Assembly (NCBI RefSeq): GCF_003865015.1
Contig: NZ_BHVV01000004.1
Location: 36,016-100,015, forward strand
DNA: 64,000 nt
Source of the DNA: Sulfurisoma sediminicola
GTDB taxonomy: Bacteria; Pseudomonadota; Gammaproteobacteria; Burkholderiales; Rhodocyclaceae
Reading direction: 5' to 3'
A model generated the notes under the pieces. The model searched no databases, had not been told where the DNA came from, and worked only from the letters and a program-made list of their open reading frames with translations. Below are positions 9,126-16,406 of this stretch, piece after piece. The first letter of the stretch is position 1. Every line of letters begins with the position of its first letter. The translations under genes and the position numbers were made by a program.

Positions 9126-10234
9126 AATACGTCGACGAGTTTCGCGACGGGAAGCTGGCGCAGGGTCTCGCCGCCGCCATCGCGCGCGAAGCGCGGCCGG
9201 AGCGGCACTACGCCTTCATGGAGTTCTGCGGCGGACACACCCACGCCATTTCGCGCTACGGCGTCACCGACCTGCTGCCCGCCAACGTGCGCATGGTGCA
9301 TGGCCCGGGCTGCCCGGTGTGCGTGCTGCCCATCGGCCGCATCGACATGGCGATCGAGCTGGCGCTCAGGCACCAGGCCATCGTCTGCAGCTACGGCGAT
9401 TGTTTGCGCGTGCCCGCTTCGGACGGGCTGTCGCTGATGAAGGCCCGCTCCCGGGGTGGGGACATCCGCATGGTCTATTCGGCCGCCGACGCGCTGAAGA
9501 CCGCGCAGGACAATCCCGCGCGGCAGGTGGCGTTCTTCGCCATCGGTTTCGAGACGACGACGCCGCCGACGGCGGTGGTGGTCAAACAGGCCGCCGCGCT
9601 CGGCTTGAAGAATTTCAGCGTGCTCTGCTGCCACGTGCTGACGCCGCCGGCCATGCACCACATCCTCGCCACTCGCCAGCCGAGCGACATCGCCATCGAC
9701 GGCTTCGTCGGACCGGCCCACGTGTCGACGGTGATCGGCAGCCGGCCCTACGAGGTGTTCGCCAGCGACTACCGCAAGCCGGTGGTCATCGCCGGCTTCG
9801 AGCCGCTCGACGTGATGCAGGCCATCCTGATGCTGCTCAAGCAGGTGAATGACGGCCGCGCCGAGATCGAGAACGAATTCACCCGCGCCGTCACGCGCGA
9901 CGGCAACCCCAAGGCGCAGGCCATCGTCGCCGAAGTGCTGGAGCTGCGCGACGAGTTCGAGTGGCGCGGCCTCGGCGTCATGAAAAAGTCGGCGCTGGCG
10001 CTGCGCCGCGAATACGCCGAATTCGACGCCGAGCGGCGCTTTCCGCTGGCCTACAGCGTCGTTCCCGACAACAAGGCCTGCGAGTGCGGCGCCATCCTGC
10101 GCGGCGTCAAGCGGCCGCAGGACTGCGCCATCTTCGGCACCGTGTGCACGCCCGAGAACCCCATGGGTTCGTGCATGGTGTCGTCCGAAGGCGCCTGCGC
10201 GGCGCACTACACCTACGGACGCTACAAGCAATGA
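9122..10234 (+). CDS. hypD: HypD, Fe-S scaffold for Fe(CN)2CO assembly
   Basis: 370 residues. Conserved motifs are FMEFCGGHTHAI (Cys36), GPGCPVCVLP (Cys64, Cys67), SYGDCLRVP and FFAIGFETTTPPTA. The C-terminal [4Fe-4S] cysteines lie in CECGAILRG, DCAIFGTVC and GSCMVSSEGAC. With HypC it assembles the Fe(CN)2CO moiety using cyanide from HypE. The ATG at 9122 lies in the third, partial copy of the 110-bp repeat. Its stop overlaps hypE by 4 bases (ATGA). Confidence 0.97.
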   Translation: MKYVDEFRDGKLAQGLAAAIAREARPERHYAFMEFCGGHTHAISRYGVTDLLPANVRMVHGPGCPVCVLPIGRIDMAIELALRHQAIVCSYGDCLRVPASDGLSLMKARSRGGDIRMVYSAADALKTAQDNPARQVAFFAIGFETTTPPTAVVVKQAAALGLKNFSVLCCHVLTPPAMHHILATRQPSDIAIDGFVGPAHVSTVIGSRPYEVFASDYRKPVVIAGFEPLDVMQAILMLLKQVNDGRAEIENEFTRAVTRDGNPKAQAIVAEVLELRDEFEWRGLGVMKKSALALRREYAEFDAERRFPLAYSVVPDNKACECGAILRGVKRPQDCAIFGTVCTPENPMGSCMVSSEGACAAHYTYGRYKQ

Positions 10235-11280
10235 CGAAAGTTCGCGAAGGCTACGTCCGCCCACTCGACATCAAGAACGGCCGCGTCGATCTGACCCACG
10301 GCTCCGGCGGGCGGGCGATGGTGCAGCTGATCGAGGAACTGTTCGCGCGACATTTCGCCAACGAGTGGCTGGCCCAGGGCAACGACGGCGCACTGCTGCC
10401 TCCGGCCGGCGGCCGGCTGGTGATGGCTACCGATGCCCACGTCGTCTCGCCGCTGTTCTTCCCCGGCGGCGACATCGGCTGCCTCTCGGTGCATGGCACC
10501 ATCAACGACGTCGCGGTGATGGGGGCGACGCCGCTGTGGCTGTCCGCCAGCTTCATCCTCGAGGAGGGCTTTCCCCTGGCCGATCTCGATCGCATCGTCG
10601 CTTCGATGGCGCGGGCGTCGAAGGAGGCGGGGGTGCCCATAGTCACCGGCGACACCAAGGTGGTCGAGGCCGGCAAGGCCGACGGCGTCTTCATCACCAC
10701 CACCGGCGTGGGCATGGTGCCCGAGGACCTCACGCTGTCCGGCGACCGCGCCCGCCCGGGCGACGTGGTGCTGCTCTCTGGCAGCATCGGCGACCACGGC
10801 ATGGCCATCATGGCCACGCGCGAGAACCTCGGCTTCGCCGCCCCCATCGTCTCCGACACCGCCGCGCTGCACGGCCTGATCGCGGCCATGCTGGCCACCG
10901 ACGCCGAGATCCGCTGCCTGCGCGATCCGACTCGCGGCGGGCTGGCGACCACGATCAACGAGATCGCCCGGCAGTCCGGCGTCGGCGTCATGCTCGACGA
11001 GGCGGCGATCCCGGTCAATGGCGAGGTGGCCGCGGCCTGCGAGTTCCTCGGCCTCGACCCGCTCTACGTCGCCAACGAAGGCAAGCTCGTCGCCATCGTC
11101 GCCGCCGCCGATGCCGACACGGTGCTCGCGGCGATGCGTGCGCACCCGCAAGGCAGCCGCGCGGCCCTGATCGGCGAAGTCGTCGCCGACGACCACCATT
11201 TCGTGCAGATGACCACCGGCCTGGGCGGCCGCCGCATCGTCGACTGGCTCACCGGCGACCAGCTGCCGCGCATCTGCTGA
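10231..11280 (+). CDS. hypE: HypE, thiocyanate-forming dehydratase
   Basis: 349 residues of the PurM/HypE ATP-binding superfamily. The N-terminal VDLTHGSGGRAM is the family signature. The protein ends PRIC, so the C-terminal cysteine that receives the carbamoyl group from HypF is intact. ATP-dependent dehydration turns it into the thiocyanate donor for HypCD. The start at 10231 forms an ATGA overlap with hypD; an open in-frame extension inside hypD has no initiation site that fits better. Confidence 0.97.
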   Translation: MTKVREGYVRPLDIKNGRVDLTHGSGGRAMVQLIEELFARHFANEWLAQGNDGALLPPAGGRLVMATDAHVVSPLFFPGGDIGCLSVHGTINDVAVMGATPLWLSASFILEEGFPLADLDRIVASMARASKEAGVPIVTGDTKVVEAGKADGVFITTTGVGMVPEDLTLSGDRARPGDVVLLSGSIGDHGMAIMATRENLGFAAPIVSDTAALHGLIAAMLATDAEIRCLRDPTRGGLATTINEIARQSGVGVMLDEAAIPVNGEVAAACEFLGLDPLYVANEGKLVAIVAAADADTVLAAMRAHPQGSRAALIGEVVADDHHFVQMTTGLGGRRIVDWLTGDQLPRIC

Positions 11281-11318
11281 CGTCTCGGGTATGATTTCCC
11301 GCGACAAGGAGGAGGAAC

Positions 11319-11699
11319 TTGGGAAACTACCGCATCGACTGCCTCGATGACGATCGGGTGGTACGCATCATCACCGAGGGTCGGCAAGGTCCCGCGGAGC
11401 ATGCGGTCTGGATCCGCGAAGGGCTGGCCGAGGCCGGCCGGCGTGGCTGCCGCAAGTTCATCGTCGACCACCGCCGGATGGAACTGGACTTCGCTTTCAT
11501 CGAGATCTACGAATGGCCGCGCCAACTGAAGGCGATGGGCGTCGAGGCGGGCATGCGCGTGGCGATCGTCATCGCCGCGACCGATCCCAAGACGCAGGAC
11601 TACCGCTTCTTCGAGGACGTCGCCTTCAACAACGGACTGCCGCTGATGCGGCTGTTCAGCGACTACGATCCGGCGCTGAACTGGTTGCGCGAGGGCTAG
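11319..11699 (+). CDS. Small SpoIIAA/STAS-like protein of unknown function
   Basis: 126 residues. Initiation is probably at TTG 11319, directly behind a very strong AGGAGGA ribosome site. The sequence alternates acidic surface stretches and hydrophobic strands (GCRKFIVDHRRMELDFAF), and the overall pattern resembles SpoIIAA-like proteins. No catalytic motif is visible. It follows hypE after 38 bases and precedes nikR by 5 bases, so it is probably cotranscribed with the hyp genes. A role in hydrogenase or nickel metabolism is inferred only from this position. Confidence 0.75.
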   Translation: MGNYRIDCLDDDRVVRIITEGRQGPAEHAVWIREGLAEAGRRGCRKFIVDHRRMELDFAFIEIYEWPRQLKAMGVEAGMRVAIVIAATDPKTQDYRFFEDVAFNNGLPLMRLFSDYDPALNWLREG

Positions 11700-11704
11700 C
11701 CGCG

Positions 11705-12178
11705 ATGCAGCGCTTCACCATCTCGCTCGACGACGATCTCGCCCGTGAATTCGACCGCCTGATCGCCGAGCGCGGCTACCAGAACCGCTCCGAGGCGGTG
11801 CGCGACCTGCTGCGCGGACAGCTCGAGGCGGCGCGGCCGGCCGACGCCGGCCACTGCGTCGCCAACCTCTCCTATGTCTACAACCACCACGAGCGCGACC
11901 TGGCCGAGCGCCTGACGGCCCTGCAGCACGGCCACCACGACCTCACCGTGGCCACCATGCATGCCCACCTCGACCACGACAACTGTCTCGAGAGCGTGAT
12001 CCTCAAGGGGCCGGCCGCGCAGGTGCGCGCCTTCGCCGCGGCGCTGACGGCCGAGCGCGGCGTGCGCCACGGGATTCTCAACGTCGTCGCCGTCGAGGTC
12101 GACCGCGGCAGCCATGACCACGGCTACGCGCCGCGCGGCAAGGTGGCGGCGCACAGCCATTTCAAGCCGAAGAGCTGA
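11705..12178 (+). CDS. nikR: NikR, nickel-responsive ribbon-helix-helix repressor
   Basis: 157 residues. The N-terminal ribbon-helix-helix (QRFTISLDDDLAREFDRLI) binds DNA, and the C-terminal ACT-like domain holds nickel. Ligands corresponding to His76, His87, His89 and Cys95 of E. coli are His75, His86, His88 and Cys94. The His-rich tail (GSHDHGY...HSHF) may add metal sites. Location at the end of the hyp operon, next to a nickel permease gene, fits control of nickel uptake. The stop lies 6 bases from the convergent Fic fragment. Confidence 0.95.
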   Translation: MQRFTISLDDDLAREFDRLIAERGYQNRSEAVRDLLRGQLEAARPADAGHCVANLSYVYNHHERDLAERLTALQHGHHDLTVATMHAHLDHDNCLESVILKGPAAQVRAFAAALTAERGVRHGILNVVAVEVDRGSHDHGYAPRGKVAAHSHFKPKS

Positions 12179-12184
12179 CGCCGC

Positions 12185-12939
12185 TTAGCCGCTCAGGCGC
12201 ACGAGCCAGAGCTCCTTGAGCGGACCGCTGTCGCCTGCATCGGCGGCCCTCAGCGCGGCGAAGTAGTCCGCGCGCTCGGCGTTGCCTGCCGCCGGGTCGA
12301 GCGGCGGCAGTCCCAGGCGGTAGGCCAGCGCCACCAGCAGGATGCGGCCGACGCGGCCGTTGAAATCCTTGAACGGGTGTATCCACTGAAAACGCCAGTC
12401 GGCCCAGGCCAGCAATTCCGCGATGGATTCCACGCCGGCGACATGGCGCGTGCGTTCCTCGAGATCGAGGCAGAAATTGCGGACCTGTACCGGCACCTCG
12501 AAGGCCGGCGGCGGCAGGTGGGCGCCTACCTGCACGTCGGTGCTGCGGAAGCCGCCGGCCCAGTCCGGAAACAGCTCGCCGGCGATGCAGCGGTGAATGT
12601 CTCGCAGCCAGTCGGCCGAGAATTCGATGGCGGCGGGTTCGGTATCGAGCACCTCGTCGAGGCAGTCGGCGACCTTGGCCGCGAGGCGCTCGGCGACTTC
12701 GCCGTAAGTGAGCGTGCCGGCCGCGCTGGCCAGCTCGCGCGTGGCGTCTAGCGGCCGGGTCGAGTCCGCAGCGCCGCCACTCGGGTGCGATCCACCGGCT
12801 CGTTCTCCAGCGCCATCGAGCTCAGGGTGAAGTCCAGCACTTTCGCCCGATAGGCGGCGCGCAGGCTGGCCGCGTCCGCGTGGCGGGCACGCCACTGGCT
12901 CAGACGTTGCTCGATTTTTTGGATTTGGCGAGGTGTCAT
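12185..12939 (-). pseudogene. Fic-family protein, frameshifted
   Basis: Two adjoining frames encode one Fic protein. The upstream frame starts at 12939 (MTPRQIQKIEQRLSQW), contains SSMALENEPVD, which fits the N-terminal inhibitory helix of class II Fic proteins, and stops at 12748. The downstream frame resumes at about 12770 and contains HPFKDFNGRVGR, the Fic catalytic loop, with Phe where Gly is usual. It ends at 12185. Fic proteins transfer AMP or related groups to target hydroxyls. The frame break near 12750-12790 suggests a pseudogene, unless it is a sequencing error or programmed slippage. Confidence 0.78.
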
Positions 12940-13058
12940 GGCAATTATCGTCGCATGGCGCGGAAGGGGGTGCAAGCGGTGAGCGAGATCGCGGCATAGG
13001 ACATGATCTTATACGGCGCATGTTGTAGCAGCAAACGCTTTGCGCCCGGGGCAAATGA

Positions 13059-13072
13059 TTGATCTGCCTCAA
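13059..13072 (+). promoter_or_regulatory. FNR/Anr-type box upstream of the nickel permease
   Basis: TTGATCTGCCTCAA matches the FNR consensus TTGAT-N4-ATCAA at 9 of 10 fixed positions. It is centred about 79 bases before the permease ATG. A class II activator at -41.5 would put the transcript start near 13107. The site suggests oxygen-limited induction of nickel uptake along with the hydrogenase. Confidence 0.65.
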
Positions 13073-13114
13073 CACGGTGCGCCGCAGCTCGGGCACACTG
13101 CCGCGTGTGAAGAA

Positions 13115-13131
13115 TATGCAAACTCTGCATA
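13115..13131. promoter_or_regulatory. Palindromic operator, possible NikR site
   Basis: A perfect inverted repeat, TATGCA-AACTC-TGCATA, lies 12 bases before the permease start and just downstream of the transcript start predicted from the FNR-like box. A repressor bound here would block transcription. NikR is the natural candidate because its gene is nearby, but the sequence does not match the E. coli GTATGA half-site, so the assignment is inference. Confidence 0.5.
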
Positions 13132-13143
13132 CGCGGTGGCGTC

Positions 13144-13956
13144 ATGGAAATTGATCTTCCCCGCGACTGGGCTGCGCTGTGCGCGCTGGTGTTCGTGCTC
13201 GGCATGAAGCACGGTTTCGACGCCGACCACCTCGCCACCATCGACGGCCTCACGCGCTTCAACGCGCGCAGCAAGCCGCGGCTGGCGCGGCTGTGCGGCA
13301 TGCTGTTTTCGCTCGGCCACGGCATCGTGGTGGTGGCGATCGCGCTGATGGTCAGCCTCGTCGCCGCCCACTGGCAGGCGCCGGCATGGCTCGAGGCCTC
13401 GGGCATGGCGATCTCGGTGCTGTTCCTCACCGCGCTGGGCCTGCTCAACCTGCACGCGGTGCTGAGCGCGGCGCCGCACGAGGTGGTGCGCCCGGTCGGA
13501 CTGAAGGGGCGCTGGCTCGGCGGCCTCGCACAAAGCTCGCATCCGCTGCTGATCATGACCGTCGGCGCCCTGTTCGCCTTGTCCTTCGACACCGTCAGCC
13601 AGGCTGCGCTGTTCGCGGTCACGGCCGAGCATTTCGGCGGCTGGCGCGAGGCGGCGCTGCTCGGCCTGCTGTTCATGCTCGGCATGCTCGTCACCGATGG
13701 CGCCAACGGCCTGTGGATTTCGCGGCTGATCCGCCGCAGCGACGAGGTGGCGCGCATCGCCTCGCGCGTGATGGGCGTGGCGGTCTCCCTGCTGAGCCTC
13801 GGCGTCGCCGCATTCGGGCTTGCCAAATGGACGCTGCCGGCGGTCGACGCCTGGGGCGAGGGCAAGGAACTCGCCTTCGGCACGGCCGTGATGCTGACCA
13901 TCGCGCTGGCCTTCGTCGCCGCGCTGCGCCTGGCGCGGCGGCCCGTCAAGGCATGA
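13144..13956 (+). CDS. NiCoT-family nickel/cobalt permease (HoxN/NixA type)
   Basis: 270 residues with about eight membrane segments. The NiCoT signature HX4DH is present as GMKHGFDADHLATID near the N-terminus, and a second conserved block is FSLGHGIVVV. These proteins import Ni2+ (sometimes Co2+) with high affinity for hydrogenase or urease. The gene lies behind a FNR-like box and a palindrome, and its stop overlaps the next gene (ATGA). A nickel preference is inferred from the surrounding hydrogenase genes. Confidence 0.92.
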   Translation: MEIDLPRDWAALCALVFVLGMKHGFDADHLATIDGLTRFNARSKPRLARLCGMLFSLGHGIVVVAIALMVSLVAAHWQAPAWLEASGMAISVLFLTALGLLNLHAVLSAAPHEVVRPVGLKGRWLGGLAQSSHPLLIMTVGALFALSFDTVSQAALFAVTAEHFGGWREAALLGLLFMLGMLVTDGANGLWISRLIRRSDEVARIASRVMGVAVSLLSLGVAAFGLAKWTLPAVDAWGEGKELAFGTAVMLTIALAFVAALRLARRPVKA

Positions 13957-14741
13957 CGGGTTTCGATGCCGGGCGCGTCCGTGTCCGGCTGTCGCTGGCG
14001 GATGGCATCGTCTCCGCGGTCGACGTTGCCTGCGAGCGCCCCGACGTCGCCGCCGCGCTGCGCGGCCGGCCTGCCGACGAGGTGGTGACGCTGGTCCCCC
14101 TGATCTACTCCCTCTGCGGCCAGGCCCAGGGCATCGCCGCGCGCCTTGCGCTGGCTGCGGCGCGCGGCGAGGCGACGGCGCCGCATGTCGATGCCCGCGT
14201 CGCCGCCGAGGCGCTGCGCGAGCATGCCTGGAAATTGCTGGTCGACTGGCCGAAGGCGCTGGGCCTGGCGCCCGACGAAGCCCTGTTCGTGCGCGTCGCC
14301 AGGACCGCCCCGGGAACGGGCGGCGCGCTGGCGGCGGAGCTTCGGGCGAAGCCCGTGTTCGCGGGCGGCGGTGACGCGCTGCTGGCGGAACGCATCGCCG
14401 CGCGCGGGGCGGAACTGCTGGCGCTGCTGGAAGGCAGGCCGACGCCGGCCGGAAGCGTCGCCGCAACCGCGCTCGAGCCCGGGCGGGGTATGGCCGACGT
14501 GATGACGGCGCGCGGCGGGCTGCGCCACGAGATCGCGCTCGACGGCGATCGCATCGCGAGCTACGCGATCGAGGCACCCACCGACCGCCTGTTCCGCCAG
14601 GACGGCCCGCTGCCCGGGCTGTTGCTGGGGCTGGGAAAAGTTATGCGAAGCGGTATCCAAGGGGACGGCGCTGCCGCCACGGCGGAGCGCCTGGTGATGG
14701 CGCTCGATCCCTGCGTCCCCTGGGAGCTGGAGATCGCCTGA
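13953..14741 (+). CDS. hupK: HupK/HoxV-type hydrogenase maturation scaffold
   Basis: 262 residues resembling a degenerate, shortened [NiFe] large subunit. LIYSLCGQAQ (Cys55) stands where RICGVC would be, and ALDPCVPWELEI near the end mimics DPCxxCxxH with one cysteine left (Cys254). HupK/HoxV proteins are thought to act as scaffolds for the Fe(CN)2CO unit under oxygen. Residues 229-239 (KVMRSGIQGDG) are encoded by a dispersed repeat element and are probably an insertion. Translation is coupled to the nickel permease through ATGA. Confidence 0.78.
   Translation: MTGFDAGRVRVRLSLADGIVSAVDVACERPDVAAALRGRPADEVVTLVPLIYSLCGQAQGIAARLALAAARGEATAPHVDARVAAEALREHAWKLLVDWPKALGLAPDEALFVRVARTAPGTGGALAAELRAKPVFAGGGDALLAERIAARGAELLALLEGRPTPAGSVAATALEPGRGMADVMTARGGLRHEIALDGDRIASYAIEAPTDRLFRQDGPLPGLLLGLGKVMRSGIQGDGAAATAERLVMALDPCVPWELEIA
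14636..14668 (+). repeat. Dispersed GGTATCC-type repeat inside the HupK-like gene (copy B)
   Basis: This 33-base stretch, beginning AAAAGTTATGCGAA, is identical at 30 of 33 positions to the reverse complement of 37962-37994 inside the FecR-like gene. Both are translated in the same frame, giving K-V-M-R-x-G-I-x-G-D-G. The host genes are unrelated, so the similarity comes from the element and not from protein homology. Confidence 0.85.
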
Positions 14742-14742
14742 A

Positions 14743-15153
14743 CTATTTCAGGTCGCTGCCGCAGTCGGCGATCAGCCTGTGCCGGTCGAACTGCAGCTGC
14801 GGCGGCAATTCGCCGCAGATCACCGCGATATCGGCCAAGCCGGCATCCAGCGCCGGACGCCATGCGCCCTCGCGCGTGGCCTCGTAATGGCCGACGATCC
14901 TGTTGCCGCCGGTGAGCACGCGGAACCAGGCGACCCCGGTGCCGGCGCAATCGAGGCGCTGCACGCCGCTGACCGCGGCGCGCTTTATCTGGCCGCCCGA
15001 CGCGGCGCAGAGTTTCTCCAGCTCGACACCCCCCAAGGGGACTTCCTTTATGTTCCCGGCCGCGCCGGGGACGGTATCCCTTGCGGACGGGGCGTCATCG
15101 GCGTGAGCGATGCCGATGGCAAGCAATGCGATCAGGGCGATGGACGCTTTCAT
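14743..15153 (-). CDS. Small secreted protein of unknown function
   Basis: 136 residues with an evident signal peptide (MKASIALIALLAIGIAHA, cleavage near residue 18-20). The mature part has three or four cysteines (KLCAASGG, RLDCAGTG, AVICGE, ADCGSD), suggesting disulfides in the periplasm. Residues right after the signal peptide (ARDTVPGAAGN) are encoded by a copy of the dispersed GGGATACCGT repeat. It ends one base after the HupK-like gene, tail to tail. I recognise no family. Confidence 0.75.
   Translation of the reverse strand: MKASIALIALLAIGIAHADDAPSARDTVPGAAGNIKEVPLGGVELEKLCAASGGQIKRAAVSGVQRLDCAGTGVAWFRVLTGGNRIVGHYEATREGAWRPALDAGLADIAVICGELPPQLQFDRHRLIADCGSDLK
15052..15089 (-). repeat. 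Dispersed GGGATACCGT repeat within a secreted-protein gene (copy C)
   Basis: Read on the minus strand, these 38 bases match 17663-17700 on the plus strand at 31 of 38 positions. The core CCGCARGGGATACCGTCCC is shared apart from one position. GGGATACCGT also occurs at 37971-37980 in copy A. Here the element lies at the start of the mature part of the protein. Confidence 0.75.
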
Positions 15154-15199
15154 GGCCCGCGAGCATGGGGCAGGGCGGGCACCGCTGCCTTGATTCGCG

Positions 15200-16378
15200 T
15201 CAGGTCGCCGCAGCGGCGTGCTGGCGCCACCAGAGCACGAGGGTGGCGATGGCCGTGACGGCCACCGCCGGCAGGGCGATCAGGTTCAGGGTGTTCCAGC
15301 CCTCGCCGGTGATCAACACGCCGCTGGAAAGGGATGTCACGCCCTGCACGGCGAAGACGAGGAAGTCGTTGAAGCCTTGCGCCTTGGCCTTCTCTTCGCT
15401 GCGGTAGGTCTCGGTGAGCAGGGTGGTGCCGCCGATGTAGAGGAAGTTCCAGCCGACGCCGAGCAGGGTCAGCGCCCACCAGAAGTGCATCACCGAGGCA
15501 CCGGACAGCGCGACGGCGATGCAGGCGAAGTTGAGCAGCGCCCCGATGAGCATGATCGGCAATGTGCCGAAGCGCTTGATCAGGTGGCCGGTGAAGAAGG
15601 AGGGCGCGAACATGCCGATGACGTGCCATTCGAGCACGAAGGCGGCCTCGGCGAAGGGGTAGCGGCAGAGATCCATGGCGATCGGCGTCGCCGTCATCAG
15701 CAGGTTCATCACGCCGTAGCCGCAGGCGGCCGCGAGGACGGCGACGAGGAACTTCGGCTGGCGCGCGATTTCGCCGAGCGGCCGGCCCCTGGCCTGCCGT
15801 TCGGCGGCGGACAGCGGCGGGATGTCGAGGCGGCTGGCGAGCAGCAGCGAGAGGAAGGCGAAGACCGCGAGCACCAGGTAGCTCGCCATGAAGGTCGGCT
15901 CGAGCAGCGTGCGCGTGTGCTTCGAGAGTTCCGGCCCGATCACGCCGCCGAGGATGCCGCCGGCGAGCGTCAGCGAGATCGCGCGGCTCTTCCACGTCAG
16001 CTCGGCCGCGTCGGCGGCGGCGAAACGGTATTGCTGGCCGAAGGCGTTGTAGGCGCCGGCGAGCAGGGTGCCCGCGCAGAGCGTCCAGAAGCTGCCGATG
16101 GAGACGGCGTAGGCGCTGGTCAGCGCGCCGGCCATGCCCAGCGTCGAGCCGAGCATGAAGCCGGCGCGGCGGCCGTGGCGCTTCATGAAGAAGGCGGCCG
16201 GCAGGGTGGTCAGCGCCGCGCCGATGACATAGGCGGTGACCGGGAAGGTCGCCAGCCACAAAGTCGGCGCCAGCGACACGCCGACCAGGCCGTTGACGGC
16301 GACGAGGGTGACGCCGTTGGTGAGCAGGAAGCCCTGCGCGACGGCGAGGAGGAGGATGTTGCGGTGGGTGGGATTCAT
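15200..16378 (-). CDS. MFS transporter
   Basis: 392 residues with twelve predicted membrane segments. The loop after segment two reads FFMKRHGRRAGFMLG, the usual MFS G-x3-D/R-R-x-G-R-R type motif. The substrate cannot be told from sequence. The start at 16378 (MNPTHRNILLLAVAQGF) is preferred; the frame is open further upstream but that stretch belongs to the adjacent permease gene's coding region read in another frame. It lies 28 bases downstream of the MacB-like permease on the same strand and may be cotranscribed. Confidence 0.85.
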   Translation of the reverse strand: MNPTHRNILLLAVAQGFLLTNGVTLVAVNGLVGVSLAPTLWLATFPVTAYVIGAALTTLPAAFFMKRHGRRAGFMLGSTLGMAGALTSAYAVSIGSFWTLCAGTLLAGAYNAFGQQYRFAAADAAELTWKSRAISLTLAGGILGGVIGPELSKHTRTLLEPTFMASYLVLAVFAFLSLLLASRLDIPPLSAAERQARGRPLGEIARQPKFLVAVLAAACGYGVMNLLMTATPIAMDLCRYPFAEAAFVLEWHVIGMFAPSFFTGHLIKRFGTLPIMLIGALLNFACIAVALSGASVMHFWWALTLLGVGWNFLYIGGTTLLTETYRSEEKAKAQGFNDFLVFAVQGVTSLSSGVLITGEGWNTLNLIALPAVAVTAIATLVLWWRQHAAAAT

Positions 16379-16406
16379 CGGCCCGCAGTCTAGTCGACTG
16401 CGGCCG

